Shown: positions 27,452-40,312, counted from the first letter of the stretch. The stretch: 64,000 nt of DNA from Hyphomicrobiales bacterium (GCA_900470095.1 UBZM01000008.1:1-64000), one strand, 5' to 3'. Program-made: numbers and translations. The notes: generated by a model not told the origin, from the sequence alone.

Positions 27452-28255
27452 CTACATCGCCGGCAGCGCCGCGACGTCGCGCACCGGCCCGTTCAGCCCG
27501 GTGACCTTGCCCACCATCGAAGCCTTGCCCGTTGCGAGATCGACCTTATGCAGGGTGCCGTCCGCCAGCAGCCAACCGGTATTGGCGCCTGACGCATCCG
27601 TCTCGATATCGAAGGCGATCGCCTTCGCTGTGACGCCGAGCTTGCCGACAGCGCCCAGCACGCCGTCGTTCGGCGGTGCCTGTTTCAGCAACCCGCCAAT
27701 CTTGCCGTCGATATCGTAGAGCGCCGTCTCCTTGGTGCCCTTCACAGAGTTGGAATAGGCGCCGGCAACGACCATCGGCGTCTCGCCCTTGTGCATGTCG
27801 GTCTCGGCGAATTTCAACGTGCCGTCGACCGTGGTCTTGCCATCCTCGACATTGACGCGAAGGTTGGTGCCGTCGGCGCCGATGACGCGCAACCGGTCGG
27901 CGGCCGGGTTGAAATCGACGGTCGCCATGGTGCCGGCGGCAAGCGTGGTATCCATCTTCGACTTCATCGTCGCTTTCCCGCTCGCCGTATCGACCGTGAA
28001 GATCGTGCCGTCGGTCGACAGCCCGTAGAGCATTCCGTCGGCGGGGCGGACATCGATGCCGGCGATCTTGCCGGTCACGCCAGTGACCTTGATGGACTTG
28101 CCCGCCTTCTGCGTCGCCGTATCGATCATTGTCAGCGTGTCGTCGCCCGTCAGGGCGGCGAGGGTTCCGGCAGGGGCTGCCAAGGTCGCGGCGAAGGAAG
28201 CCCCCAGAATCGTGGAAGCAATCAGCGCGAGGCGTGTGGCGCGTGCAATCTGCAT
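27452..28255 (-). CDS. Exported DUF4394 protein
   Basis: 267 residues. ATG at 28255 follows GGAGG. Signal peptide 1-28 (QIARATRLALIASTILGASFAATLAAPA, given here in parts: charged start, hydrophobic core, AAP end). The mature part is a set of repeated strands, beginning LAALTGDDTLTMID and containing VDFNPAADRLRVIG, GYxx-type turns and a closing LNGPVRDVAALP, which is the DUF4394 beta-propeller-like family. Divergent from the ECF sigma gene, with an apparent shared promoter element. Confidence 0.88.
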   Translation of the reverse strand: MQIARATRLALIASTILGASFAATLAAPAGTLAALTGDDTLTMIDTATQKAGKSIKVTGVTGKIAGIDVRPADGMLYGLSTDGTIFTVDTASGKATMKSKMDTTLAAGTMATVDFNPAADRLRVIGADGTNLRVNVEDGKTTVDGTLKFAETDMHKGETPMVVAGAYSNSVKGTKETALYDIDGKIGGLLKQAPPNDGVLGAVGKLGVTAKAIAFDIETDASGANTGWLLADGTLHKVDLATGKASMVGKVTGLNGPVRDVAALPAM

Positions 28256-28328
28256 GTTATCCTCCGAATCGTCTGTCGCATTGTTTCGAGGGCTGTTCGC
28301 CGCCTGATCCGGCGCGGCACCCAATTGG

Positions 28329-28357
28329 GGTAAGCTTGCGGCACAGGGGCGGATGCG
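28329..28357 (-). promoter_or_regulatory. Candidate ECF promoter for the DUF4394 gene
   Basis: On the minus strand CGCATCC (28357-28351) is followed by 16 bases and CTTACC (28334-28329). The same -35-like element with the same spacing occurs in the opposite direction in front of the sigma gene. As known to me, mycobacterial SigK uses a CCATCC-type -35, and this sigma belongs to the SigK/RskA kind. Confidence 0.5.
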
Positions 28358-28380
28358 ACGGAAAAAACAAAAAACTGAGA

Positions 28381-28409
28381 CGCATCCGAAGCTGGCTGAG
28401 CCGCGTATT
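28381..28409 (+). promoter_or_regulatory. Candidate autoregulated ECF promoter for the sigma gene
   Basis: CGCATCC (28381-28387), 16 bases, CGTATT (28404-28409), about 48 bases before the sigma ATG. With its mirror copy 23 bases away it forms a seven-base inverted repeat around an A-rich spacer. Confidence 0.5.
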
Positions 28410-28456
28410 CATCTATTCGCGCACGCCTCGGGCACTGCGCCGAGGAGGAGACAGGG

Positions 28457-29020
28457 ATGGCGATGAACACCGTAGTGCCGCCAAAGGCTACGGACATCGA
28501 AACCGCGCTGCGCGACTGTGCCTCCGGAGATAAACTTGCGCTCAAGCGCATCTACGACGCCGAGGCCGCGCGTATGATCGGGGTGGCCCAGCGTCTGCTC
28601 AAGCGGCGCGCGCTGGCCGAGGAGGCAGTGCAGGATGCCTTCGTCCTGATCTGGCGACATGCGACGCGGTTCGATCCGCAGCGCGGTGCCGGCCTGACCT
28701 GGATCTACGCGATCCTGCGCAACCGCTCGCTCTCGATCCTGCGGGATGAGAAGCGCACGGAAACCACCGATATGCCGGTCGCCGAGGAAACCGCGAGCGA
28801 AGAGGACGATCCTGAGACGGTGATGTCGAAACTGTCCGACGCCAAGGCACTCCGCGCCTGCCTGGAGACGCTGCCGCCGCAGCGGCGCGGCATCGTGCTG
28901 CTTGCCTTCGTCCAGGGGTTGACCCATGGCGAGATCGCGGGGCGCCTCAAAATGCCGATCGGCACCGTCAAATCCTGGATTCGCCGCTCCCTGATCTCGC
29001 TCAAGGAGTGCCTCGGATGA
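28457..29020 (+). CDS. ECF RNA polymerase sigma factor, SigK/RskA-linked type
   Basis: 187 residues. Region 2 (about 25-90) includes AEEAVQDAFVLIWRHA and GLTWIYAILRNRSLS; region 4 (about 135-185) has THGEIAGRLKMPIGTVKSWIRRSL, the -35-binding helix-turn-helix. A GGAGGAGA ribosome site precedes the ATG. It overlaps the anti-sigma gene by ATGA, a coupled arrangement expected for equal synthesis. Mirror-image CGCATCC elements in front of this gene and the DUF4394 gene suggest it drives both. Confidence 0.95.
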   Translation: MAMNTVVPPKATDIETALRDCASGDKLALKRIYDAEAARMIGVAQRLLKRRALAEEAVQDAFVLIWRHATRFDPQRGAGLTWIYAILRNRSLSILRDEKRTETTDMPVAEETASEEDDPETVMSKLSDAKALRACLETLPPQRRGIVLLAFVQGLTHGEIAGRLKMPIGTVKSWIRRSLISLKECLG

Positions 29021-29793
29021 GCCCCTCCTCCACCAGATCTCTCGGCCCGGAGGAGCGCACCGCGCTGGCGGGCGAATATGCGCTCGGCCTGATCGAGGGG
29101 GCCGACCTCACGGCCTTCGACCAGCAGCTCGAGGCCGACCCCGATCTGGCTGCAGCGGTCGAGCGCTGGCGCGTTCACTTCGCGGCCATCGATGCCACCG
29201 CCGCGCCCATCGAGCCGCCAGCGGCGCTATGGAGCCGGATCGAGACCGAGCTGGCGACGGTCGCGCAGCAGGCGGCTCCCACAAGCATGAGCAGCGTAGC
29301 ACCGGCTCGGGCGTCGCGCCCCGCGGCGCCAGCAGCCAGCCGCCTGTCCGATTGGTGGAACAGCCTCTTCCTCTGGCGCGGCGCAGCAGTCGCCGGAGCG
29401 CTGGCGACAATCGTTCTGGCTGCAGGTCTCCTCAACGCCCTCGATCGGGCCAGGCGCCAGCCCGTGATGGTCGCAGTGCTGATGACCGAGGCCAGCGTCG
29501 CTGCAGCAGTCGTCAACACCTTCGCCGACGGCAGGGTCGAGATGGTGCCGCTGCAGGCGATCCATGTTCCCGAAGGCAAGGCCCTCGAAATCTGGACATT
29601 GTGGGACCGCGCGGTGGGCCCGCGCTCGGTGGGACTGATCGAGCGTGCCCGCTCGACCCATCTCAGGCTGGACCAGCTGCCGCTTGGCAAGGATCAGCTC
29701 TTCGAGATCACCCTGGAACCCGCGACAGGCTCGCCGACAGGGAGGCCGACCGGCCCCATCATTGCCAAGGGGACCACGGCGCAGGCCCTGTGA
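29017..29793 (+). CDS. Anti-sigma factor, RskA type
   Basis: 258 residues. N-terminal anti-sigma helical domain (GEYALGLIEG, residues 13-70, with the ADLTAFDQQLEADP segment), one membrane helix (about 126-147), and a periplasmic C-terminal RskA domain (VPEGKALEIWTLW, LPLGKDQLFEITLEP). In this class the inner domain holds the sigma factor and membrane proteolysis or another signal frees it. No zinc HxxxCxxC motif is visible. Convergent with the helicase gene. Confidence 0.92.
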   Translation: MSPSSTRSLGPEERTALAGEYALGLIEGADLTAFDQQLEADPDLAAAVERWRVHFAAIDATAAPIEPPAALWSRIETELATVAQQAAPTSMSSVAPARASRPAAPAASRLSDWWNSLFLWRGAAVAGALATIVLAAGLLNALDRARRQPVMVAVLMTEASVAAAVVNTFADGRVEMVPLQAIHVPEGKALEIWTLWDRAVGPRSVGLIERARSTHLRLDQLPLGKDQLFEITLEPATGSPTGRPTGPIIAKGTTAQAL

Positions 29794-29811
29794 ACCCCAC
29801 GGGCTCTGCCG

Positions 29812-30903
29812 CTACACCACCACCGTGATCGTCTCGGCCGCACGCGTCAGCCCGGTATAGAGCCAGCGCGCCCGGTGCTCGCGAAAGGCAAAGGCCTCGT
29901 CGAAGAGGACGATGTCATCCCATTGCGAGCCCTGCGCCTTGTGGACCGTCAGGGCATAGCCGAAGGTGAATTCATCGGTGTGCTTGCGCAGCTCCCACGG
30001 CACCTCCTCCTCGGTGCCGTCGAAGAAATTGGGCATCACGGAGACCTTGACCGGCTTTCCTCCGGTATCGTCCTCCGGCGTGACCCGCATCGTGATCAGG
30101 CCCTTCTTCGAGGTCTTGAGTTCCTGCACGATCCAGGAGCCGCCATTGAGCAGGCCCTTGCTCTTGTCGTTGCGCAGGCAGACGAGCTTCTCGCCCGCGA
30201 CCGGCACGGTGGAATCCCGCCCCATGAGCTGCCGGATGCGGGCATTGTAGAGCCGGCGCGTCTTGTTCATGCCGACCAGGACCTGATCGGCGCCCAGCAC
30301 CAGCTCGGAATTGACCGCATCGCGGCGAATGACCCGGCTCTCGCCATAGTCGCCGACATCGAGGCGCCCTCCTTCGCGGACGATCATCGACATCCTGACG
30401 ATGGGATTGTCCGCAGCCTGGCGATGGACCTCGGTCAGCATCACGTCCGGCTCGGTCTCGGTGAAGTACCCGCCGCCCTTGACGGGGGGCAACTGCGCCG
30501 GGTCGCCGAGAACGAGGACCGGCGTGCCGAAGGAGAGCAGATCCTTGCCCAGCTCCTCGTCGACCATCGAGCACTCGTCGATAATGATCAGCCCGGCCTT
30601 GGCCGCGTTGCTCTCGCGGTTGAGCACGAAGGTCGGGCTTTCCTCATCGACGCCACGCGAGCGGTAGATCAATGAGTGGATGGTCTGGGCGCCATCGCAG
30701 CCCTTGTTGCGCAGCACCAGTGCCGCCTTGCCGGTGAAGGCGGCGAAGACGACCGTGCCATCGACACCCTCGGCAATATGGCGCGCGAGCGTCGTCTTGC
30801 CTGTGCCGGCATAGCCGAACAGCCGAAAAACCTGAGGCTCGCCAGCCTGAAGCCAGCGTGCGACCGCGCTCAGCGCGGCATCCTGTTGCGGCGACCAGCT
30901 CAT
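29812..30903 (-). CDS. RecD-like superfamily 1 helicase/ATPase
   Basis: 363 residues. Walker A GYAGTGKTT near residue 30, Walker B LIIIDECSMVD, GDPAQLPPVK, EVHRQ (motif IV region) and a C-terminal UvrD_C_2 segment, FGYALTVHKAQGSQW. It has only the helicase core, lacking the N-terminal domain of RecD and RecD2, and is a short stand-alone member often annotated as ATP-dependent RecD-like DNA helicase. Start at ATG 30903 is chosen over a GTG 33 bases earlier because the fold begins there; neither has a good ribosome site. Confidence 0.9.
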   Translation of the reverse strand: MSWSPQQDAALSAVARWLQAGEPQVFRLFGYAGTGKTTLARHIAEGVDGTVVFAAFTGKAALVLRNKGCDGAQTIHSLIYRSRGVDEESPTFVLNRESNAAKAGLIIIDECSMVDEELGKDLLSFGTPVLVLGDPAQLPPVKGGGYFTETEPDVMLTEVHRQAADNPIVRMSMIVREGGRLDVGDYGESRVIRRDAVNSELVLGADQVLVGMNKTRRLYNARIRQLMGRDSTVPVAGEKLVCLRNDKSKGLLNGGSWIVQELKTSKKGLITMRVTPEDDTGGKPVKVSVMPNFFDGTEEEVPWELRKHTDEFTFGYALTVHKAQGSQWDDIVLFDEAFAFREHRARWLYTGLTRAAETITVVV

Positions 30904-30983
30904 CGCGGCGGAATCCGATATGCGACCATGCCGCACAAAGGCGCGAGTCGCTCGCGCAATGCAAGTACAAGAACAGAACGGGA

Positions 30984-32660
30984 TCAGGCGGCGCGCAGGC
31001 GCCTGACGAATTCTTCCGCCTCGCCCTGCAGCGCAGCGATGCGCTCGTCGAGGTCGCGGGCCCCGAACGCGCCCCTGCCCGCCTGCTCGACAGTCTGAGC
31101 ATTCGCCTCGGCGATCTCCGCCATTGCGCCCGCAGCCGTTTCCGTCACACCCGAAATACGCGCGACCGTGTCCCCCAGCGAGCCCATCAGCTCGGAATGC
31201 GAGGCGACCATGGTCGAAATCTCGGTGCTGGCCTGTTCAACGGCACCGACACTGGCGACGATGCCCGAAACCGCCTGCGCCGCCTGCGACAGCGCCGCGT
31301 TGACCGCTGCAATGCGCCGCACGATCTGCGCGGTCGCGTCGGCCGTCTGGCCCGCCAGCGCCTTGACCTCGCTCGCGACGACGGCAAAACCCCGGCCATG
31401 CACGCCCGCGCGCGCCGCCTCGATCGTTGCGTTCAACGCAAGCAGATTGGTTTGCCGAGCGATCGTCTCGATGATGTCGACGACATCGCGGATTTGCCCC
31501 GCATTCTCGGTCAGACGCAGGACAAGGCCGGAGGTGCCAGCGGCATCCTGCGTCGCCACCGTCGCCGTTTGTGAGACACGGTGCACTTCCGCATTGATCT
31601 GGCCGATCACCTGCTCGAGGCGCAGAGCCGCCTCGGTAATGCGCCGCGCCTCAAAGCCCGCCCCGTCGACGGCGGAAGCGGCAGTGCCCGTGCTCTGCGA
31701 GACCTGCTGCGCCCGCACCGCAGAATCCTGCTGTGCCGTGCGCAGAGCTTCGCTCAGCCCGGCGATGTCGTGGAGCAGGGCGCCGATCCGGTGTTCGAAT
31801 TCCTCAGCGATGCGGCCGAGCTCGTCAGTTCGCTGGTTCTGGTGGAACAGCGCCCGGTCGGCCTCGGCATCGCGCGTGACCAGGGTTGCCCGCACTTCGC
31901 TCAGCGCCCGCACCGTGCGGGCAAGCTGGCCAATCTCGTCGCGGCGCCGGACATGCGGCACCGTGATGACGGCAGACGTCGCCGTCGCAGTGGCGATTGT
32001 GGCCATCAGATCGCGCAGGGGGCGGGTGAGCTGGGTCCGCAGCAGATACATCGCCAGCAGCGCACAGGCGAGCGGCAGGCCAACCGCCGTCGCGATCACC
32101 CGCAGGCGCAGCGCGTGGGCTAGTCCCGCAGCCTCAGCTGCACTGAGCTGTGCGCGCCGGTCCAGGCCGTCGGCAAGCTTCGACGTGACGAGAATGATCT
32201 GGCGGACATTCTCGCGCACCGCCTCGGCCGAGGCCTCGATGAGTGCAGCCTTTGCCGAGACCTCACGCCCCATCATGACGATGTCGCGCTGGAACGAAAT
32301 GAACGTCCTGATCCGGGCATCCAAGGTCGGATTGGCGTCGCGCAGCTCGCGCGGCAACGAAGAGATCAGACTGGCCCGCGCCGCATCGACCAGTTCCACA
32401 GCTCCATCAAGAGAATCGAGCGCGGTCTCGATCGCACGCGGCGTCGCTGCGTCATCGAAACGGCTGAGTAGCGAGGCCTGCGCCACGCGGTTCGAGAGCA
32501 GCGCTGCGCGATTGACCAAGGCCATGCTCGAGAAGGCGTCGCGATCGATTTCGCGGACCGCGTCAAAGCCCCGAACCGCGCTGAACAGCCCGAGGCCAGC
32601 GGCAATCCCCATGAGCGCAAACAGCATGGTGATCTTCGCCGTCAGCCCCAATTGCCGCAT
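30984..32660 (-). CDS. Methyl-accepting chemotaxis protein
   Basis: 558 residues. Membrane helices at about 10-30 and 188-210 bracket a helical periplasmic sensor with no PAS or Cache motif visible, like a four-helix bundle. HAMP region about 205-275, then coiled-coil methylation helices and the signalling hairpin [20 protein letters not shown]. The tip motif is a close match to the MCP consensus. GAGGGGGAA precedes the ATG. No che genes are nearby, so it feeds a pathway elsewhere. Confidence 0.95.
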   Translation of the reverse strand: MRQLGLTAKITMLFALMGIAAGLGLFSAVRGFDAVREIDRDAFSSMALVNRAALLSNRVAQASLLSRFDDAATPRAIETALDSLDGAVELVDAARASLISSLPRELRDANPTLDARIRTFISFQRDIVMMGREVSAKAALIEASAEAVRENVRQIILVTSKLADGLDRRAQLSAAEAAGLAHALRLRVIATAVGLPLACALLAMYLLRTQLTRPLRDLMATIATATATSAVITVPHVRRRDEIGQLARTVRALSEVRATLVTRDAEADRALFHQNQRTDELGRIAEEFEHRIGALLHDIAGLSEALRTAQQDSAVRAQQVSQSTGTAASAVDGAGFEARRITEAALRLEQVIGQINAEVHRVSQTATVATQDAAGTSGLVLRLTENAGQIRDVVDIIETIARQTNLLALNATIEAARAGVHGRGFAVVASEVKALAGQTADATAQIVRRIAAVNAALSQAAQAVSGIVASVGAVEQASTEISTMVASHSELMGSLGDTVARISGVTETAAGAMAEIAEANAQTVEQAGRGAFGARDLDERIAALQGEAEEFVRRLRAA

Positions 32661-32821
32661 CGCGTTCCCCCTCGTCGTAGCGCGCCCTTCCCTTCGCAGA
32701 TGCGAACGAACGCTAGGTTAACAAGACAGGGGGAACACAATAAAAATCAACAAGTTAGCCGGATATTGATCGGACAGCCGAAGCTGCTTCGATTGCGAAA
32801 AACAACGGCAGCGCCGGTTGA

Positions 32822-33625
32822 TCAGGCCATCAGGCTGTCCAGGCCACGGCGAAGCCCGACCTGGTCCGCAACCCGCCGCGCCGCCAGCAAGGTGCCGCCG
32901 ACATAAGGCGCAGCAGAGGTGCCGGCATCATGCCGGATCACCAGCCGCTCGTCGGGGAGGCCGAAGACCGCCTCGCAGGACAGGACGAAGCCCGGCATCC
33001 GCAGCGAATGGACCTGCACCGCATGCGGCGCACCTATTGCCGCGCCGCGCGTCTCGCGGGCGCCGCCAAGCTCCACAACCGGCTTCGAGGTTCCGGCCAT
33101 ACGCTCGACACTGAGCGTCTCGGCGAGCTCGCGCCCGGTTCCGGACGGCGTATCCGGCTTCGACGCGGAGGCGTAGTCGATGATCTCGACATCCGGCACA
33201 TATTTCACCGCTTCGCGGGCAAAGCGGCGCAGCAGCGTCGCGGTGATCGAGAAATTGCCCGCGGCAAGCACGCCGACGCCAGCCTTGAGCGCAGCGGCCT
33301 CGATCTCCGCATAATCCTCGCCGGTCATGCCCGATGCGCCAACGACGACATGGCGCCCCGCCGCGACGGCTGCCAGTACATTGCCTTTCACGCTGTCGGG
33401 CTTGGTATAGTCGATCAGGACATCCGACGGCACGGCGAGCGCCTCCCTCACGGTTGCAAAGATCGGCTTGCCATTGGCTGGCTGCCCGGCCGCCTCGCCG
33501 AGATCGCTGCCTGCTGCCTTGCGCGAGACGCCCGCCACCAGCTCGAGGTCAGACGCGGCCTCGATTGCGGCGACAAGCGCCTTGCCGACCCAGCCGGTGC
33601 AACCGGCAAGCGTGATCCGGATCAT
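32822..33625 (-). CDS. dapB: DapB-family reductase with altered active site
   Basis: 267 residues, ATG after GGGAG. The DapB family (4-hydroxy-tetrahydrodipicolinate reductase) is recognised by the N-terminal Rossmann start, GASGMTGEDY, AGNFSITATLL and KPDTPSGTGRELAE, and the closing DAGTSAAPYVGGTL. But the segment that in E. coli is MHHRHK, with catalytic His159, reads YASASK (151-156): the Lys is kept, the His is Ala152. The nucleotide loop is also GCTGWVG rather than GAxGRMG. So it may be a paralogue with another substrate. Divergent from the hydrolase gene. Confidence 0.8.
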   Translation of the reverse strand: MIRITLAGCTGWVGKALVAAIEAASDLELVAGVSRKAAGSDLGEAAGQPANGKPIFATVREALAVPSDVLIDYTKPDSVKGNVLAAVAAGRHVVVGASGMTGEDYAEIEAAALKAGVGVLAAGNFSITATLLRRFAREAVKYVPDVEIIDYASASKPDTPSGTGRELAETLSVERMAGTSKPVVELGGARETRGAAIGAPHAVQVHSLRMPGFVLSCEAVFGLPDERLVIRHDAGTSAAPYVGGTLLAARRVADQVGLRRGLDSLMA

Positions 33626-33717
33626 GGGAAACTCCCAACATGAGGTCGGAAACAATTGAGTTCGATCATCGGCCCCTTACAATTCAAGGCCTCGATGCGG
33701 TGGGGGGAATCGAACCG

Positions 33718-34578
33718 ATGCGTGTCACTGTCAACGGAGTGCGCCTCTATGTCGACATCGAAGGTGCGGGGCTCACGCCCGATGGCCCGGCCATGCGGGA
33801 AAAGCCAACGCTGATCCTGCTTCATGGCGGTCCAGGCGCCGATCACAGCATCTACAAACCCGGTTTCTCCGGCTTAAGCGATATCGCCCAGATCGTTTAT
33901 TACGATCACCGCGGCTGCGGCCGCAGCGAAGACGGCCCACGTGAGAGCTGGACATTGGACCAGTGGGCCGATGACTTGAAGGTCCTCTGCGACACGCTCG
34001 GCATCGAAAGACCGATCATCCTCGGCACGTCTTTCGGAGGCTTCGTCGCGCAGGCCTATGCGACGCGCCATCCCGGGCATGCCGCCAAGCTGATCCTGAT
34101 TTCCACGGCCGCCAAGTTCGATTTCCCGGCGGTCTACGCAGCCTTCGAACGGGTCGGTGGTCCAAGAGCCAGTCAGGCCGCCCGGAACTACTGGTCGGCG
34201 CCAGCGCCTGAGACGCGTGCGCCCTATACTGAGATTTGCTTTCCGCTCTACGCAGCGCAACCGCACACCGGATCGAACGATTGGGTACAAAGGCTCATCT
34301 CGCGCAACGAGACAGGCGTCTGGTTCAATGGCCCGCACAACGAACAGGGTCGCTTCGATTTTCGCGCCGCGCTGGGAACTGTGAATTGCCCCGTCCTCGT
34401 CATGGGAGGCGAGGAAGATCCGATCACGCCGATTGCCTTCAGCGAGACGATTGCAGCGAGCCTTCCGCCCGAATGGGTTCGTTTCAAGCGCTTCGCTGGT
34501 TGCGGCCACGGCATTGTCGGCGACAATCCGGAGGCCGCTTTCGCGACGATCCGAGATTTCATTCTCGACGAAGCGTGA
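33718..34578 (+). CDS. Alpha/beta hydrolase (proline iminopeptidase-like)
   Basis: 286 residues. Oxyanion HGGPG at about residue 43-47, nucleophile elbow GTSFGG, late Asp in GGEEDP and catalytic His in GCGHGIVG. This combination marks the S33/proline-iminopeptidase-like hydrolases. ATG at 33718 has GGGGGA upstream; an ORF start 78 bases earlier would overlap the divergent DapB-like gene. Substrate unknown. Convergent with a GNAT gene. Confidence 0.9.
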   Translation: MRVTVNGVRLYVDIEGAGLTPDGPAMREKPTLILLHGGPGADHSIYKPGFSGLSDIAQIVYYDHRGCGRSEDGPRESWTLDQWADDLKVLCDTLGIERPIILGTSFGGFVAQAYATRHPGHAAKLILISTAAKFDFPAVYAAFERVGGPRASQAARNYWSAPAPETRAPYTEICFPLYAAQPHTGSNDWVQRLISRNETGVWFNGPHNEQGRFDFRAALGTVNCPVLVMGGEEDPITPIAFSETIAASLPPEWVRFKRFAGCGHGIVGDNPEAAFATIRDFILDEA

Positions 34579-34584
34579 AATTGC

Positions 34585-35169
34585 TCAAAGCGCGAACCGC
34601 ATTAGCGGGCGGCCCTCCTTCTGCCGAGCGACCTCGACGAAACCGGCCCGCAGGAAGACCCGCTCGGGGCCGACGTAAAGGCCTTCGCTACTGCGCTTGA
34701 ATTCATGGTCCATGGCGGCAGCCTCGAGCAGGCGGGCGCCGCTCTCGCGGGCGAACACGATCGCACCATCGAGCAGGGCCGCGGTGACGCCCTTGCCCCG
34801 CCACGACCTGCGGACGAAGAAGCAGGATGCCGCCCAGACCCGCTCATCCTCGGCCGGCGCATCCGGAAGCGGCGTCGAGGCGCGGCGTGGATTGTTCCAT
34901 TCTGGAATGTCGCGCCGAGGGCCGACCTGGAGCCAGCCGACACAGGTCTCGTGTTCATAGGCCAGGACACCAGGGGGCGGCCCCTTGCGAACCCGCTCCT
35001 CGAACAACTGCCGTGCCCCCTCGCCCAAGAGTGGCAGGCGCTGCTTCTGGGGCATGCGGAAATGGTTGCACCAGCAGCCATAGCAAGCCCCCTTCGGGCC
35101 AAAGAGATCCTCGAGATCCCGCCAACGCTCGACCGCCAACGGCAGAACTTTGAAGGCAGAGGCCAACAT
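34585..35169 (-). CDS. GNAT acetyltransferase with Cys-rich N-terminal motif
   Basis: 194 residues from ATG 35169 with GGAGA close upstream. Residues 29-35 read ACYGCWC, a conserved Cys pattern in this GNAT subfamily, followed by the acetyl-CoA-binding RRSWRGKGVTAALLDGA and a C-terminal FLRAGFVEVAR. An upstream ATG at 35262 would overlap the LysE start and is less likely. Acceptor unknown. Divergent from the LysE gene. Confidence 0.83.
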   Translation of the reverse strand: MLASAFKVLPLAVERWRDLEDLFGPKGACYGCWCNHFRMPQKQRLPLLGEGARQLFEERVRKGPPPGVLAYEHETCVGWLQVGPRRDIPEWNNPRRASTPLPDAPAEDERVWAASCFFVRRSWRGKGVTAALLDGAIVFARESGARLLEAAAMDHEFKRSSEGLYVGPERVFLRAGFVEVARQKEGRPLMRFAL

Positions 35170-35260
35170 TCTCCCTGTTCCTTTCGCCGGCAGCACAAAG
35201 GGTCTCGACTCATTGGCGGCTGGCTGAGATGACTCCATAATCGAGAGGGAGACTGCCGCC

Positions 35261-35875
35261 ATGTCCTTCGAGCTCTTCGCCGCTTATCTCGTTGCCTGCT
35301 TCGTCATCGTCATCGTGCCGGGCCCGACCGTAACGCTGATCATAGCCAACAGCCTGAAGCATGGTACCCGCGCCGGGCTCCTGAATGCGGCAGGAACCCA
35401 GCTCGGCCTCGCGATCATGATCGCGATCGTCGGCATCGGCCTGAGCTCGGTCATCGCGGCGATGGGCCATTGGTTCGACTGGGTGCGGCTCGCCGGTGCC
35501 GCCTATCTGATCTGGCTCGGCTGGAAGATGCTCCGGGCCGGCGGCGCCGAGGACGGCACCGTACAAGCCCGTGCGCCACGCGGCGGCTTCTTCCTACAAG
35601 GCGTCCTGGTCGCGCTCAGCAATCCGAAGACACTGCTCTTCTTCGGCGCCTTCTTCCCGCAATTTCTCGACCCCGCCCGCGATCACGTCACGCAGATCGC
35701 GATCATGGGGCTGACCGCGATGCTCTTCGCCGCGCTCAGCGACAGCGGCTATGCGCTGCTGTCCGGGCGGGCGGGACGGTTTCTGTCGCAGAAGCGCGTG
35801 CGCCTGCTCTCGCGCGTCAGCGGCGGCTTCCTGATCGGCGGCGGACTCTGGCTCGCCTCGTCGCGCGCCAGTTGA
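35261..35875 (+). CDS. LysE-family amino-acid exporter (3 of 3)
   Basis: 204 residues, six membrane segments. VPGPTVTLIIANSLKHG in helix 1 and SNPKTLLFFGAFFPQF in the centre fit the RhtB/LysE family. GAGGGAG precedes the ATG. Sequence is closer to the first than to the second copy in this window, but all three are clearly separate paralogues. Confidence 0.92.
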   Translation: MSFELFAAYLVACFVIVIVPGPTVTLIIANSLKHGTRAGLLNAAGTQLGLAIMIAIVGIGLSSVIAAMGHWFDWVRLAGAAYLIWLGWKMLRAGGAEDGTVQARAPRGGFFLQGVLVALSNPKTLLFFGAFFPQFLDPARDHVTQIAIMGLTAMLFAALSDSGYALLSGRAGRFLSQKRVRLLSRVSGGFLIGGGLWLASSRAS

Positions 35876-35891
35876 TCCGCCACCTCAAGCC

Positions 35892-36587
35892 TCACCAGGC
35901 GATCGCTTCGCCCTTCCAGGTCCGGAAGCTGTTGGTGTCGGAGATGCCGGACCGGTCGATCGTGCCGATCAGGCCGGCGGCGCTTTCCGTTGGTGGGATG
36001 TCGGCTCCGCCACCGCCCATGTCGGTCTGCACCCAGCCCGGATGGAACAGCAGGATGCTGACGCCGCGCTCGCGCACAGCGTTGCCGAACACGACCATGG
36101 CCATGTTCACGGCCGATTTCGACGAGCGATAAGCGAGCGCGCCCGAGGGATTGCCGGCGATCGAGCCCATGCGGCTGCTGATCGTCGCGATCTTGCGCCC
36201 TTGCGAGGCCTCGACATTGGGCAGGAATGCCTGCGCCACGCGCAGCGGCGCATAGACATTGACCTCGAACACGTCGCGCCAGGCCTCGAAATCCATGTCC
36301 AGCGCGCCCTGCTTGTCGCGCGGGCCGTAGACGCCGGCATTGTTGACCAGGACGTCGATCGGTCGGTCGGCGAGGGCAGCCTTGGCAGCGGCGACGCTCG
36401 CATCCGACGTCACATCGAGGGTGATCGGCGTGACGAGCCCGCCATGCTTGGCGACCAGCGCCGCAAGGCCGGGGCTTGCCGGATCGCGCGCGGCGGCGAT
36501 GACATGGTCGCCACGCGCCACCAGGGCGGTCGCAAGCGCAAGGCCGATGCCGCGATTGGCGCCGGTGATCATCCAGGTCTGAGGCAT
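35892..36587 (-). CDS. Short-chain dehydrogenase/reductase
   Basis: 231 residues. TGANRGIG cofactor loop, NNAGVYG, Ser of ISSRMGS, YRSSK. Short C-terminus, like the single-domain carbonyl-reductase/CsgA type. The second ATG (36587) lies six bases after GGGAG and is preferred; the first (36593) is directly against it. Substrate unknown. Ends 17 bases from the LysE stop, convergent. Confidence 0.9.
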   Translation of the reverse strand: MPQTWMITGANRGIGLALATALVARGDHVIAAARDPASPGLAALVAKHGGLVTPITLDVTSDASVAAAKAALADRPIDVLVNNAGVYGPRDKQGALDMDFEAWRDVFEVNVYAPLRVAQAFLPNVEASQGRKIATISSRMGSIAGNPSGALAYRSSKSAVNMAMVVFGNAVRERGVSILLFHPGWVQTDMGGGGADIPPTESAAGLIGTIDRSGISDTNSFRTWKGEAIAW

Positions 36588-36620
36588 ATCCATCTCCCGT
36601 GTGGAGACAGGACCTAAGCC

Positions 36621-40220
<3,600 letters not shown>

Positions 40221-40258
40221 GACACTCTCCCCAGCGTGACGTGAATTCGTTTCAACAA

Positions 40259-40281
40259 TTCATCGATAAATCGTCGATGAA
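40259..40281. promoter_or_regulatory. Inverted repeat operator between oxoprolinase and TRAP genes
   Basis: TTCATCGA, seven bases, TCGATGAA: perfect eight-base arms. It lies four bases before a TTGACA box toward dctQ and 39 bases before the oxoprolinase ATG, so one regulator could control both directions. The winged-helix gene at 43.4 kb is the nearest candidate. Confidence 0.6.
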
Positions 40282-40284
40282 ATA

Positions 40285-40312
40285 TTGACAAGGCGAATTC
40301 GGCGGCTACGAT
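40285..40312 (+). promoter_or_regulatory. Sigma-70-like promoter of the TRAP operon
   Basis: TTGACA (40285-40290), 16 bases, TACGAT (40307-40312). The -35 is a perfect consensus; the -10 is weak, as expected for a regulated promoter. Confidence 0.5.

Noticed and set aside
28305..28334. TGATCC followed by TAAG before the ECF gene, like a ChrR-type RpoE promoter
   Set aside because: The spacing is 20 bases, too long, and the anti-sigma is RskA-like rather than ChrR-like; the CGCATCC pair explains the region better.
33695..33720. Minus-strand GGTTCGATTCCCCCCACC, similar to a tRNA T arm and 3' end
   Set aside because: Only two of the five T-stem pairs form and no anticodon or D arm is present; it lies at the start of the hydrolase gene.
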